From CAYJAD01 sp964370675 (GTDB taxonomy: Bacteria > Desulfobacterota > Desulfovibrionia > Desulfovibrionales > Desulfovibrionaceae), in NCBI GenBank assembly GCA_964370675.1, contig CAYJKC010000008.1, forward strand, positions 1 to 64,000: DNA of 64,000 bases, given 5' to 3'. Both the position numbers and the translations under genes were made by a program. Every line of letters begins with the position of its first letter. Position 1 is the stretch's first letter. Positions 7,920-16,091 of the stretch are shown in pieces. The notes beneath the pieces were generated by a model. It was given only the letters and a program-made list of their open reading frames with translations, made no database searches and had not been told where the DNA came from.

Positions 7920-8798
7920 TTATTGAGTAACTTGGGGTAAATTTTTAAAAAGATCGTAATCATCCATATTTACAGGAGCAAAACCATAACGTAAAATTTC
8001 AGGCCAATGCTTTGATTTTTCCAACACTGTAGGTGATTTTGGCTTAATGCTTAATAGAAAATCTTGCAAAGCTTTAGCTACTTCAGGTGGGACTCCAGTT
8101 CTGGCAACCAATATAAAACCAGGAAAAGAATTTGTAACAGCAATCTTTTTTAAACCTTGGTCTAAAAAACGTTTAGCAAATGATTCTCCCATCACTCCTA
8201 TATCATACTCACCACGTAATACTGCTCTTGCTACTGCATCATGATTGTTTAGGTTTGTATAATTTGAAAAATCCTGCAATGTTATGCCTTGTTTAGATAA
8301 AAATAATAATGGAATTATATAGCTAGAGGTAGATTGAATAGACCCAAAAGCAATGGACTTATTATGGAAATCTTGAAAATTTTTGATAGTATAATTATCA
8401 CTTTTTGTCATGAAAACACTAAAGGTCTTACTAGTCTGATTTCTTGAAAGTACAGCGGCAATGGGTTCTAACTTTGTGTGTTGTTGTGCTTGTATAAAGG
8501 TATTACCACCAAGTAATGCCATGTCTAATGTACCATTTTGTATGGCTTTTAGTACATCATTATATTCTTTAAATAGTGTTAGTTCAAAGCTCCAAGGTAG
8601 ATGTTCATTAATATAGTCAAAGAATGGTATATATTGTCTATATAAAACAATGGGGTGACTAAGGGTGATTACACCAAAGCGATATGTTTTATTCTCTTGA
8701 GTATTGGCGTGTAAAATGGGAATATTTATATTAAAAACAAATAAATAACATAATATTATCAGGGTGTATTTTAATATAAATTTAAATTTAATTTGCAT
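7920..8798 (-). CDS. PhnD-like periplasmic substrate-binding protein
   Basis: About 292 residues with an N-terminal signal peptide or anchor (KYTLIILCYLFVFNINI, cleavage probably after HAN). It is followed by the type-2 binding-protein fold of the phosphate/phosphonate family (PF12974-like): RFGVITLSHP, the NGTLDMALLGGNTFIQAQ segment that forms the ligand pocket in PhnD relatives, and a C-terminal hinge half. A TTG at 8813 could extend it by five codons, but GGA ten bases before the ATG at 8798 favours the shorter form. No ABC transporter genes are nearby. It sits directly before the kinase, so a sensing role (ligand capture for the kinase) is more likely than uptake. The ligand is unknown. 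Confidence 0.82.
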   Translation of the reverse strand: MQIKFKFILKYTLIILCYLFVFNINIPILHANTQENKTYRFGVITLSHPIVLYRQYIPFFDYINEHLPWSFELTLFKEYNDVLKAIQNGTLDMALLGGNTFIQAQQHTKLEPIAAVLSRNQTSKTFSVFMTKSDNYTIKNFQDFHNKSIAFGSIQSTSSYIIPLLFLSKQGITLQDFSNYTNLNNHDAVARAVLRGEYDIGVMGESFAKRFLDQGLKKIAVTNSFPGFILVARTGVPPEVAKALQDFLLSIKPKSPTVLEKSKHWPEILRYGFAPVNMDDYDLFKNLPQVTQ

Positions 8799-8862
8799 GT
8801 AATTTAAGTCCAATCATATATGTTTAATGTGTCTATATTATATCCAATTTTTATTTAATGTT

Positions 8863-9318
8863 TTAGAAGATATGTAATGCTTGAGGGTGTAAATTCCATG
8901 AAGATGATAAATTTTGCTGCATGTTCCAATCCAAGCCCCAAATTTTATTCGGTATGATTACAGCTTCACAATTATAATATTTAACAACTTCCTGTATAGC
9001 GTTTATGGCATTGCCCCAGCGTACATGCAGCTGAACGTTTAATGTTAAACCTTGCTTTACAGCAAAGTTCTTAATTTCTGCAACAAAAGGTTCAAGCTTT
9101 TCTTTACATTCATTTATGCCTAATTCCTGAACATATTGAATAAATTCTTGCTTACTGTCGGGGGTTGCCAGTTGGTCAACTTCTCCATAATGGATTAAAT
9201 TTTGAGGTATTAGATATAAAATATCTAATGTGGAGGAGCTTTTTAGTTCTTTATGCAAGAAATGAGCTACATTTTCGGAGATGGCTGTTCCATCGTGGCA
9301 AAGTAGAATGCGAGTCAT
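8863..9318 (-). CDS. universal stress protein-like protein
   Basis: 151 residues in the UspA fold: a MTRILLCHDGT first strand, a long helical middle, and LHVRWGNAINAIQEVVKYYNCEAVIIP. This last piece corresponds to the Usp G-x-A...a-ViG...h segment, except that the usual ATP-loop G-2x-G-9x-G-S/T is replaced by PNKIWGLDW. It is therefore predicted not to bind ATP in the usual way. It is the first gene of the operon leading into the binding protein, kinase and regulator, with 64 bp to the next start. Its role in the module is not known; it might be a cytoplasmic stress partner. Confidence 0.7.
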   Translation of the reverse strand: MTRILLCHDGTAISENVAHFLHKELKSSSTLDILYLIPQNLIHYGEVDQLATPDSKQEFIQYVQELGINECKEKLEPFVAEIKNFAVKQGLTLNVQLHVRWGNAINAIQEVVKYYNCEAVIIPNKIWGLDWNMQQNLSSSWNLHPQALHIF

Positions 9319-9866
9319 AATTATTGTTATTTTAAATGTTATAGCAAAAGATATAAAGTATTATGTTAGTTATTTTTTAAAAAACATCTCTATATTATTT
9401 ATTGGGTACATGTATCATTATATGCCTAAAACTCCAATATATAATACGACCTTTGAGTTGAAATAAGATTTTTTATGCAATAAGCTAAAATAATTACATA
9501 AGTACAACTCATAAAGTTTACTTTTTTAATGCAAAAGGCATATATAAATTTAACATATGCCTAATATATGACAAATAAATAAAATTTATTGTATTGATAA
9601 ATTATATTTATTAGATAGATGATGACAACCTCTATTTAATAAAGTCATTATGTGTTTTGTGTGGCTTTTGCATACACATAAAAAACAAAATTGTCTTGGT
9701 TATAGTTATAAATTGAAATCACGCAAGATACTGATGTTGTGTGATTTATTCATATTGCATTTTGAGTCAATAAATCGTATATTAAAGTCGTCTTGATATA
9801 CTTTATTAAAGCTGTATGTAATATGTAATTTGTTGTTATCATTTATGATGATTGGAGCAATATCGA
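9319..9866. other. intergenic region before the SLOG gene
   Basis: About 550 bp, very AT-rich, between divergent genes. The only structure I see is an imperfect inverted repeat at 9716-9747 (AAATCACGCAA against TTGTGTGATTT, one G-T pair, 10-base loop), which could be an operator or hairpin upstream of the SLOG gene. I find no copy of the TGTTCC palindrome and no clear small ORF. Confidence 0.4.
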
Positions 9867-11606
9867 ATGATTTTACCCTTGAATATTAACGTTGGCGTGA
9901 CTGGTCATCGTGTAATAGGTAATGAACACGTAGAACGTGTTGAGCAGCAAGTCACCTTTGCACTTCAAAAAATGCAGCTTATAGCACAATCTTTATGTAA
10001 AAAACATATGGATTTTTTTGAGCCAAATCAAATATGTTCTATATTTTCATGTCTTTCTGAGGGGGCAGACCGCCTTGTGGCTGAAATTGGTCTTCAAAAC
10101 AATTTTTCTCTACATGCTGTTTTACCCTTTCCTGTGACTAGTAAAATTAACGCATTAGACTTAGATGGTGATGCTCAAGTGGAGTCACGTCTTGCTTTAC
10201 AATACTTTGTAGAAAAAGCAGATACAGTTTTTCAACTAGGAGCAAATAACCCTGAGCAAGGGCTTGGAAATAGTGAGCATGATGAATCCTATAGGCAAGA
10301 AGGCTACCTTGCAGCAAGTGTATGCATGCTTGAACATAGCTCAGTAATTTTGGCTCTTTGGCATGGTAAGAAACAATATTTAGAAGGAAGTACTTATAAT
10401 ATAATACAAACTGCCATACGTAATCGTAAAGCTATATTTTGGATTCATACCCAAAAGGATCAAGATATACACAGCTATAATTATGAAACAAATAGCTTTG
10501 TGCCCGCGCCAAATCTTGATAAAGTACTCCTAGATAGATTTGCACCTCCTAAAGATGTAAACTTTGAAATATGTTTACAAGAACTTAAACAGATTAAAGA
10601 AAATAGATTTAACAAAATATTTTTTAGCTCATTTTGGAAAGATTTCTATACATTTATTTCTCCCCCTATATCTACTGTGCAATCTGTAGAGACACCCACT
10701 GCAGATAGTAAGTTAAATAATTTTTATGATATATTTTCAGAGCTTGCTACTTATTATGGGCAATTATATCGCTCATTTTTCTTATTGGCATCACTTTTAG
10801 GGACATTTGCCATAAGCATTGCAGTATTGTCTTTATCATTACCACACTTTACGTGGTATGGCATTACAGATGGTGGCATAAAAATTCTTTGTGCTTTTTT
10901 AGAATTATGCTCATTAGCTAGTTTGTGGGTTATCCATTCTATGTCACAAAAAGGTCAATGGCAGGATAAATTCTCATACTATCGTCTTGTGACAGAATTT
11001 TTGCGTCATAATAACATGTTAGGTGGAATGGGTGTTGTTCCACGCTTGCAAAAAAACTTACCTTTTTATAGTGAACAAGCTCCTTTGTGGATCTCATGGC
11101 TCATTTCTTGCCTTATGTCCATACGCAAATTGCCTGATCATATTTGGATGGATGTACAAAACAGTGAGAAAGAAAAACTTATTATGAGCATTGCAGAGCA
11201 AGTCGAATATCATGAAAATAATGCAAAACGTACTCATTTAGCAGAACATCGTTTACATGAGCTTTCTGAAATATTGTTTATTGCTACTTTTATATGTATA
11301 GTAATAGGTGGGATTGGTAAAATTTTTGCTGTACCCTTTGTGCCATCTATTGTAGCCCCCTTGGTGATTTTTTTACCACTTTTTGCAATGGGAATGCATG
11401 CTTTGAGTGTATATGCAGAGTTTCATCGTCTAAGTAATCGCTCAACGGCCATGGCTATGGCATTAGAAGATATACAAGTAAAGGCAGCACAGGCAGAAAA
11501 TTATTTTGAGTTAACTAAAGTTGCAGAAAAATCCATTAGCATTATGCTTAGTGAGGTATCTGAATGGAGTGTACAAAATAAAATTGCTAAGGTTGTGAAA
11601 GCCTAA
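9867..11606 (+). CDS. SLOG-domain protein with two 2-TM (SLATT/DUF4231-like) modules
   Basis: About 579 residues from the ATG at 9867, which has GGAG nine bases upstream; a TTG at 9852 would add five. Numbering here counts from that TTG. Domain 1 (about 9-200) is a SLOG/LOG Rossmann domain: NVGVTGHRVI, SCLSEGADRLVAE and a SVILALWHGK strand, the nucleotide-binding pattern. Domain 2 (about 290-400) has two helices at 307-331 and 342-362 with a charged flanking coil (KGQWQDKFSYYRLVTEFLRH). Domain 3 (about 455-560) repeats the plan with helices at 474-493 and 498-521. SLOG plus 2-TM effectors are predicted nucleotide-sensing, membrane-permeabilising immunity proteins. The TIR gene 333 bp downstream on the same strand supports this. 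Exact domain names need a profile search. Confidence 0.75.
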   Translation: MILPLNINVGVTGHRVIGNEHVERVEQQVTFALQKMQLIAQSLCKKHMDFFEPNQICSIFSCLSEGADRLVAEIGLQNNFSLHAVLPFPVTSKINALDLDGDAQVESRLALQYFVEKADTVFQLGANNPEQGLGNSEHDESYRQEGYLAASVCMLEHSSVILALWHGKKQYLEGSTYNIIQTAIRNRKAIFWIHTQKDQDIHSYNYETNSFVPAPNLDKVLLDRFAPPKDVNFEICLQELKQIKENRFNKIFFSSFWKDFYTFISPPISTVQSVETPTADSKLNNFYDIFSELATYYGQLYRSFFLLASLLGTFAISIAVLSLSLPHFTWYGITDGGIKILCAFLELCSLASLWVIHSMSQKGQWQDKFSYYRLVTEFLRHNNMLGGMGVVPRLQKNLPFYSEQAPLWISWLISCLMSIRKLPDHIWMDVQNSEKEKLIMSIAEQVEYHENNAKRTHLAEHRLHELSEILFIATFICIVIGGIGKIFAVPFVPSIVAPLVIFLPLFAMGMHALSVYAEFHRLSNRSTAMAMALEDIQVKAAQAENYFELTKVAEKSISIMLSEVSEWSVQNKIAKVVKA

Positions 11607-11939
11607 CTGCATAAATAGTAAAATAAGCCGGAATTGCTTTGCGTGCGATTCTCGTAAGGCTCATTCTTCGCCTAACGGGCACACTTCGTGCCTTAGGCCG
11701 AATTTTTGGCGACCCCGAAGGGGTATTTGGAGCCAATGTGCTTTTCAAAAAAAGCATTGGAAAATGACTTTTTCAGCTTTCAGCTAAATAATGATAATGG
11801 ACAAAATGCATTGCACTATTTTGTTTTATTAAATTAATATATGATGCTTCTGTGATTGTATTGCTCTATTGCGGGAGCTTTTGATAAAATATAAACCATG
11901 ATAACACATTGCAATATTTGAATTGATAAAGAAGGTAGT
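11607..11939. other. hairpin-rich intergenic region between SLOG and TIR genes
   Basis: About 330 bp that is locally GC-richer than its surroundings and holds three hairpins. At 11670-11698, GCCTAA/TTAGGC encloses GGCAC/GTGCC. At 11706-11736, TTGGC/GCCAA encloses CCCC-GAA-GGGG. At 11733-11760, CCAATG...CTTTT pairs with AAAAGCATTGG. Terminator, attenuator or repeat-element functions are all possible. Part of the middle hairpin recurs inverted at 15816. Confidence 0.5.
11707..11728 (-). repeat. 22-bp repeat, copy 1 (inverted relative to copy 2)
   Basis: On the minus strand this reads AAATACCCCTTCGGGG then T-CGCCA. It matches 15816-15837 on the plus strand at 21 of 22 positions, so the two copies face each other around the TIR and RNA-methyltransferase genes. 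Confidence 0.6.
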
Positions 11940-14249
11940 ATGGAAGATCGTAAAAATATACCAAAAGATTTAAATTATCGTTATTATGCCTTTATAAGTT
12001 ATTCACGTAAGGATAAAAAGTGGGTTGATTGGCTTCAAAAAAATATTGAGCATTATAAAATACCCACAGTCTTGCGTGATGAATATTCGAATTTGGGAAA
12101 ATCATTACCCAAATTTGTCAGACCAATTTTTAGAGACACCACAGACATCACCCCCAAAGGCGGACTTGCACTTACCTTGCAGCAAGAGCTGGAACAATCT
12201 AAATATCTTATAGTTGTTTGTTCGCCTTCAAGTGCTAAGCCTAATGCCGATGGTACGCATTGGGTCAATGATGAAATTATTGAATTTCAAAAAATGGGCA
12301 GAAATAACCATATAATACCTTTTATTGTGGAAGGAAATCCTGAAAGCCCAGACCCTGCAATCCAATGTTATCCTCCAGCATTGTTAGAATTAGATGATAA
12401 GCCCTTGGGTATATGCATGCATGAAGATGCAAAACCCACATCTTTTTTGCGCAAAATTTTGCGTTTTGTTGGATTAGATGTTGCTGCAAATAATGCTTTA
12501 TTGAAGGTTGTAGCTGTATTACTTAATGTATATTATGACGAGTTAAAGCGCCGCCACCAAGTAAGAGAACGCAAAAGAAATGCAATCATGGCAATGCTTT
12601 TACTTTTTTGTATGGCTTTTGGCTTTTGGGTTTACGATAAAAATTATCGCATAAAAACATACTATTATACTGACTACATTTATCGTTATGGTGTGCCTGA
12701 AGGAGTTTTCCCCTTAGATGTAGGTGAAATGCAAGCAAGAAGTGAGCATTATCGCTTAATTTATAAAGGGGGAAAATTGTTAGAACTTAGATATGTTAAT
12801 TCAAGTAATAAATTACTTAAACATCCAACTGGGTTAACCTTAAGCCCTAGTAAGGCATTATTTAGCGACTATGATGAAGAAAATAGACCAAGAAGTACAC
12901 AGTACTATAATGAAAAAAATGAAGAAACTATGTATCTTTCTTGGACAAGAGATCGAAAGGCAGTAGATTTTAAGAGAGCAAAGAGCCAAGATAGTGCTTC
13001 ACCTATGGCTTTATCTGCTAGTATGGCGGCACAACTTGATGCTGTAGAAGCCAATAAACGAAGTGCTATTATTCGCTATAAGTTTGAATATGATGACGTA
13101 GGTTTTGCCACGAAGCAATGGTTTATGTCTTCTGCTTATGACAATTCTAATACATCTGATGCTAATGGTATCTTTGGTTATATTTTTGAAAAAAATCCAT
13201 ATAATATTGCGACTAAGCAATCTTATATGGATTTTGACGGTAGTGCTATGAGTATTAAAAATGGCACAAGTAGTATCGGCTATGAATATGATGAAAAAGG
13301 TAGATTAAGCTCCATATCTTTTTTTGATAAAAATGGAAACCTACTGTTACAAAATGAAAATTATGCTAAAGTCATCAAGAACTATAACGAAGATGGTAAT
13401 GTAATAGAAGAAAGTTTCTTGGGTGCAGATAATAAACCTATTTTAACTGTAGATGGTTATGCCAAGCTTAAGCAAAAATTTGATGCAAGAGGAAATGTAA
13501 TTGAGCAAGTATATTTGGGTATTAATGATGAGCTTGTTTTATATAATGGAGTTGCCAAGCTTAAGCAAAAATTTGATAAAAGAGGAAGTATAATTGAGCA
13601 AGAGTATTTTGATATAAATGACAAACCTGTGTTAAATGATGATGGTATTGCAAAGCTTACTCAACGATACGATGATCAATTGAATATAAGGGAACAAGTT
13701 TTTTTGGGCATCAATAATGAGCTCATATTGAATAAAGAAGGCATTGCAAAATTGACTCAAAAATTTGATGAAAAAGGTAATAAAATAGAAGAAGCATATT
13801 TTGGAATCAATAATGAACCAATATTAAATAAAGAAGGCATTGCAAAAATAACCCAATTATTTAGTGATGATTTAAGTTATAAGGAACAAGCATATTTTGG
13901 AGTGAATGATGAACCTATATTATATAATGGTTATGCTAAGCTTAGGAAAAAGTTTGATTCACGAGGCAATGTAACAGAAGAAGCATTTTTTGGAAAAAAC
14001 GATGAACTTGTATTAAATGATCAAGGTATTGCAAGAGTTGTTCAAACTTTTGATGTAAGAGGGTATGAATTAAGAGAAGCATATTTTGGGACTAATAATG
14101 AGCCAATTTTGAATAAGGATGGCTATGCCCAAATTACACGTAAATTTGATGTAATGGGTAATTTGTTGAAAGAGACATACTTTGGGATCAATGGTGAACC
14201 TGTATCAGGAAAAAATGGACATTCTAAAACCATGCAAAAATCTGATTAA
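11940..14249 (+). CDS. TIR-domain membrane protein with tandem C-terminal repeats
   Basis: 769 residues. The N-terminal TIR domain (about 13-165) begins RYYAFISYSRKDKKWVDWL and carries WVNDEIIEF, where E112 is in the position of the catalytic Glu of NAD-cleaving TIRs. A linker (LKVVAVLLNVYYDELKRRHQ) typical of bacterial TIR-TM proteins follows. A basic stretch then precedes one membrane helix at about 214-231, so TIR is inside and about 540 residues are outside. The external part ends in about nine 31-32-residue repeats (about 474-759) of the form G-Y/I-AK...FD..GN..EE.YFG.N.EPIL. The start has AAGAAGGT upstream. Probably a sensor-enzyme in which the repeats perceive a trigger and TIR makes or breaks a nucleotide signal. 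Function is inferred. Confidence 0.85.
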   Translation: MEDRKNIPKDLNYRYYAFISYSRKDKKWVDWLQKNIEHYKIPTVLRDEYSNLGKSLPKFVRPIFRDTTDITPKGGLALTLQQELEQSKYLIVVCSPSSAKPNADGTHWVNDEIIEFQKMGRNNHIIPFIVEGNPESPDPAIQCYPPALLELDDKPLGICMHEDAKPTSFLRKILRFVGLDVAANNALLKVVAVLLNVYYDELKRRHQVRERKRNAIMAMLLLFCMAFGFWVYDKNYRIKTYYYTDYIYRYGVPEGVFPLDVGEMQARSEHYRLIYKGGKLLELRYVNSSNKLLKHPTGLTLSPSKALFSDYDEENRPRSTQYYNEKNEETMYLSWTRDRKAVDFKRAKSQDSASPMALSASMAAQLDAVEANKRSAIIRYKFEYDDVGFATKQWFMSSAYDNSNTSDANGIFGYIFEKNPYNIATKQSYMDFDGSAMSIKNGTSSIGYEYDEKGRLSSISFFDKNGNLLLQNENYAKVIKNYNEDGNVIEESFLGADNKPILTVDGYAKLKQKFDARGNVIEQVYLGINDELVLYNGVAKLKQKFDKRGSIIEQEYFDINDKPVLNDDGIAKLTQRYDDQLNIREQVFLGINNELILNKEGIAKLTQKFDEKGNKIEEAYFGINNEPILNKEGIAKITQLFSDDLSYKEQAYFGVNDEPILYNGYAKLRKKFDSRGNVTEEAFFGKNDELVLNDQGIARVVQTFDVRGYELREAYFGTNNEPILNKDGYAQITRKFDVMGNLLKETYFGINGEPVSGKNGHSKTMQKSD
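13359..14220 (+). repeat. tandem ~95-bp coding repeats in the TIR gene
   Basis: About nine in-frame repeats of 31-32 codons. Units diverge in sequence, but some are close at the DNA level: the start of two neighbouring units shares GCCAAGCTTAAGCAAAAATT. Such tracts can gain or lose units by recombination. Confidence 0.7.
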
Positions 14250-14355
14250 AGATGAAATTTAATATAAATGATGAATTGATCTTGTTAGATAAAAACAAGA
14301 ATTTTCATTATAAGACAGGCTTTTATTTTTTGTTAAATCTTGTTATAGTATTTAT

Positions 14356-15801
14356 ATGACAAAACAATATACAGAAATACAATTAAGCTCTTTGGCTCAT
14401 GATGGCAGGGCAGTAGGGCGAATGGAAATTGACGGACAGAATCAGCGCGTGGTTTTTGTGCAAGGAGCTTTGCCAGGGCAAAAGGTGCTAGCCCATATAA
14501 CAAAACTGAAAAAGAATTTTGCTGAGGGTGTTTGTGTAGATGTATTACAACAATCTGCAGATTTTGTAGCTCCATTATGTGTGCATGCTGAAGAATGTGG
14601 AGGCTGCTCTTTACAATCAATGCCATATGAAAAACAACTTTTTTGGAAACAAAATATGCTTAAAGAAGCCTTGCAACGTATAGGCAAGGTGCAGCATATA
14701 CCACTTAGTAAGATGTATGCTTCTCCACTTTTGTGGGGCTATAGAAATAAGATGGAATTTGCCGTTGGATTAGATGCTATAAGCGGTAAAGTTTATTTAG
14801 GTTTACGGGCAAGTGCTTCGCATAATATTATACCAACGCCGCATTGTTTACTTATGCCTCAAGAATGTGAACAAGTTCTTCAAAGATTAGAAAAATTAAT
14901 AAATGGTACTGGATTTGAACCTTGGAATGCTCTACAAGGTCAAGGTGCATCCACTCAAAAGACTTCTAATTCTGTGCAAACCGGTCTTTGGAGGCATGTT
15001 GTAATACGTATGCCACATGCAGAAGGTAAAAAGTCGTGCCATATCCAGATCATAACTGCTCCAGCAAGTGCTGAACAAAGATTGATTATAGCTAGATTAG
15101 GGCAAGATTTGTTAACTGCTAATCTTGGCGTAGTAGGCTTTGTGCATGAGGAGCGTGATAGTAGTACTCTATATGCCCAAGGTGAACGCTGTATTACCCA
15201 GCTTGGAGAAAGGCATTTGTGTGAAAAGCTTGCTGGTGTATCGTATAAGATTGCCCATAATTCCTTTTTTCAAGTAAATACTCTTGCTGCAGAGCATTTA
15301 TGTGTAGAAGCAAAGGCTATGGCAGACCTTAAGGATGATGAAATCATTTGGGATATTTATTGTGGGGTGGGTGCTCCAGGTCTTGGTTTAGCAAAACATG
15401 CTAAGGCATTATACGGAGTGGAGAGCAGTGCCCAAGCTATTGATATGGCAAGACACAATGCTGCACAATTAGGATATGAACATTGTAACTATGTGGTAGC
15501 AAAAGCAGAAAGATTGATGAAGTCAAATCATAAATCAAGCAAGATAAAGCCTGTGCTACCAAAGCCAGATGTTATAGTTGTAGATCCGCCAAGAGCTGGC
15601 ATGCATGCAGATGTTGTGCAGACCATTTTAGCTGTCAATCCCAAGCGTATTGTGTATATTTCGTGTAATCCTGCAACGCTAGCACGTGATATTGCTCTTT
15701 TAGGTGTCAAGTATGAACTTGGTAGTCTCAGTGCTGTGGATTTATTTCCGCATACGGCACATGTAGAAAGCTGTGCTTTGCTTATTAAAAAATCTGCTTA
15801 A
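14356..15801 (+). CDS. rlmD: 23S rRNA m5U methyltransferase, TrmA/RlmD family
   Basis: 481 residues, about normal for RlmD/RumA. An N-terminal TRAM-like domain (IQLSSLAHDGRAVGRME ... GALPGQKVLAHI) is followed by cysteines of an iron-sulfur site (CVHAEECGGCSLQSM). Then come a SAM-binding motif (IWDIYCGVGAPGLGLA) and the DPPRAG and ISCNPATLARDI motifs, the latter with the catalytic Cys of C5-uracil methylation. It would methylate a uridine in 23S rRNA (U1939 in E. coli) in the cytoplasm. The cluster spacing and the C-terminal HVESCALL end are family-typical. Other family members modify U747 or tRNA U54, so the exact site is inferred. It is monocistronic, with a terminator at 15834. Confidence 0.85.
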   Translation: MTKQYTEIQLSSLAHDGRAVGRMEIDGQNQRVVFVQGALPGQKVLAHITKLKKNFAEGVCVDVLQQSADFVAPLCVHAEECGGCSLQSMPYEKQLFWKQNMLKEALQRIGKVQHIPLSKMYASPLLWGYRNKMEFAVGLDAISGKVYLGLRASASHNIIPTPHCLLMPQECEQVLQRLEKLINGTGFEPWNALQGQGASTQKTSNSVQTGLWRHVVIRMPHAEGKKSCHIQIITAPASAEQRLIIARLGQDLLTANLGVVGFVHEERDSSTLYAQGERCITQLGERHLCEKLAGVSYKIAHNSFFQVNTLAAEHLCVEAKAMADLKDDEIIWDIYCGVGAPGLGLAKHAKALYGVESSAQAIDMARHNAAQLGYEHCNYVVAKAERLMKSNHKSSKIKPVLPKPDVIVVDPPRAGMHADVVQTILAVNPKRIVYISCNPATLARDIALLGVKYELGSLSAVDLFPHTAHVESCALLIKKSA

Positions 15802-15815
15802 TTAGTCGAACTTTT

Positions 15816-15837
15816 AAATACCCCTTCGGGGACGCCA
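15816..15837 (+). repeat. 22-bp repeat, copy 2
   Basis: Reads AAATACCCCTTCGGGG then A-CGCCA; one mismatch to the minus strand of 11707-11728. It runs into the terminator stem at 15834. Confidence 0.6.
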
Positions 15838-15862
15838 GAAGTTATTTCTGGCATTTTTATTT
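15834..15862 (+). terminator. rho-independent terminator after rlmD
   Basis: GCCAGAA-GTTAT-TTCTGGC followed by ATTTTTATTT. Confidence 0.85.
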
Positions 15863-16011
15863 GTCTATTTTTGCTAAAAAATAATTTATTTTCAATGTGT
15901 TGTATGGTTTTTCAGTGCCGACTAATTATAAAAAAAATTTGTATTTTTATTATAATAGCCATATCGATCATATAGTATTTTGTTAATATTAAAGTTTTTT
16001 GGAAAAGGGGT

Positions 16012-16051
16012 CTGGGGAAAAACCTTTTGTTCACAAAAGGTTTTTCCCCAG
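16012..16051. terminator. perfect 18-bp hairpin after the RTX-like gene
   Basis: CTGGGGAAAAACCTTTTG and its exact reverse complement flank a 4-base TTCA loop. It lies 40 bp beyond the minus-strand gene's stop codon, so it probably terminates that transcript. There is no classic T tract on that side, so an RNA-stability or repeat-element role is also possible. Confidence 0.55.
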
Positions 16052-16091
16052 AAAATCAAGTTATCCAGCCCATGGAGTATGAGGTTATATA

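Noticed and set aside
9867..14249. Calling the pair a bona fide Thoeris system
   Set aside because: Thoeris ThsB is a soluble TIR and ThsA has SIR2 or another effector fused to a C-terminal SLOG. Here domain order and membrane topology differ, so only a loose analogy is claimed.
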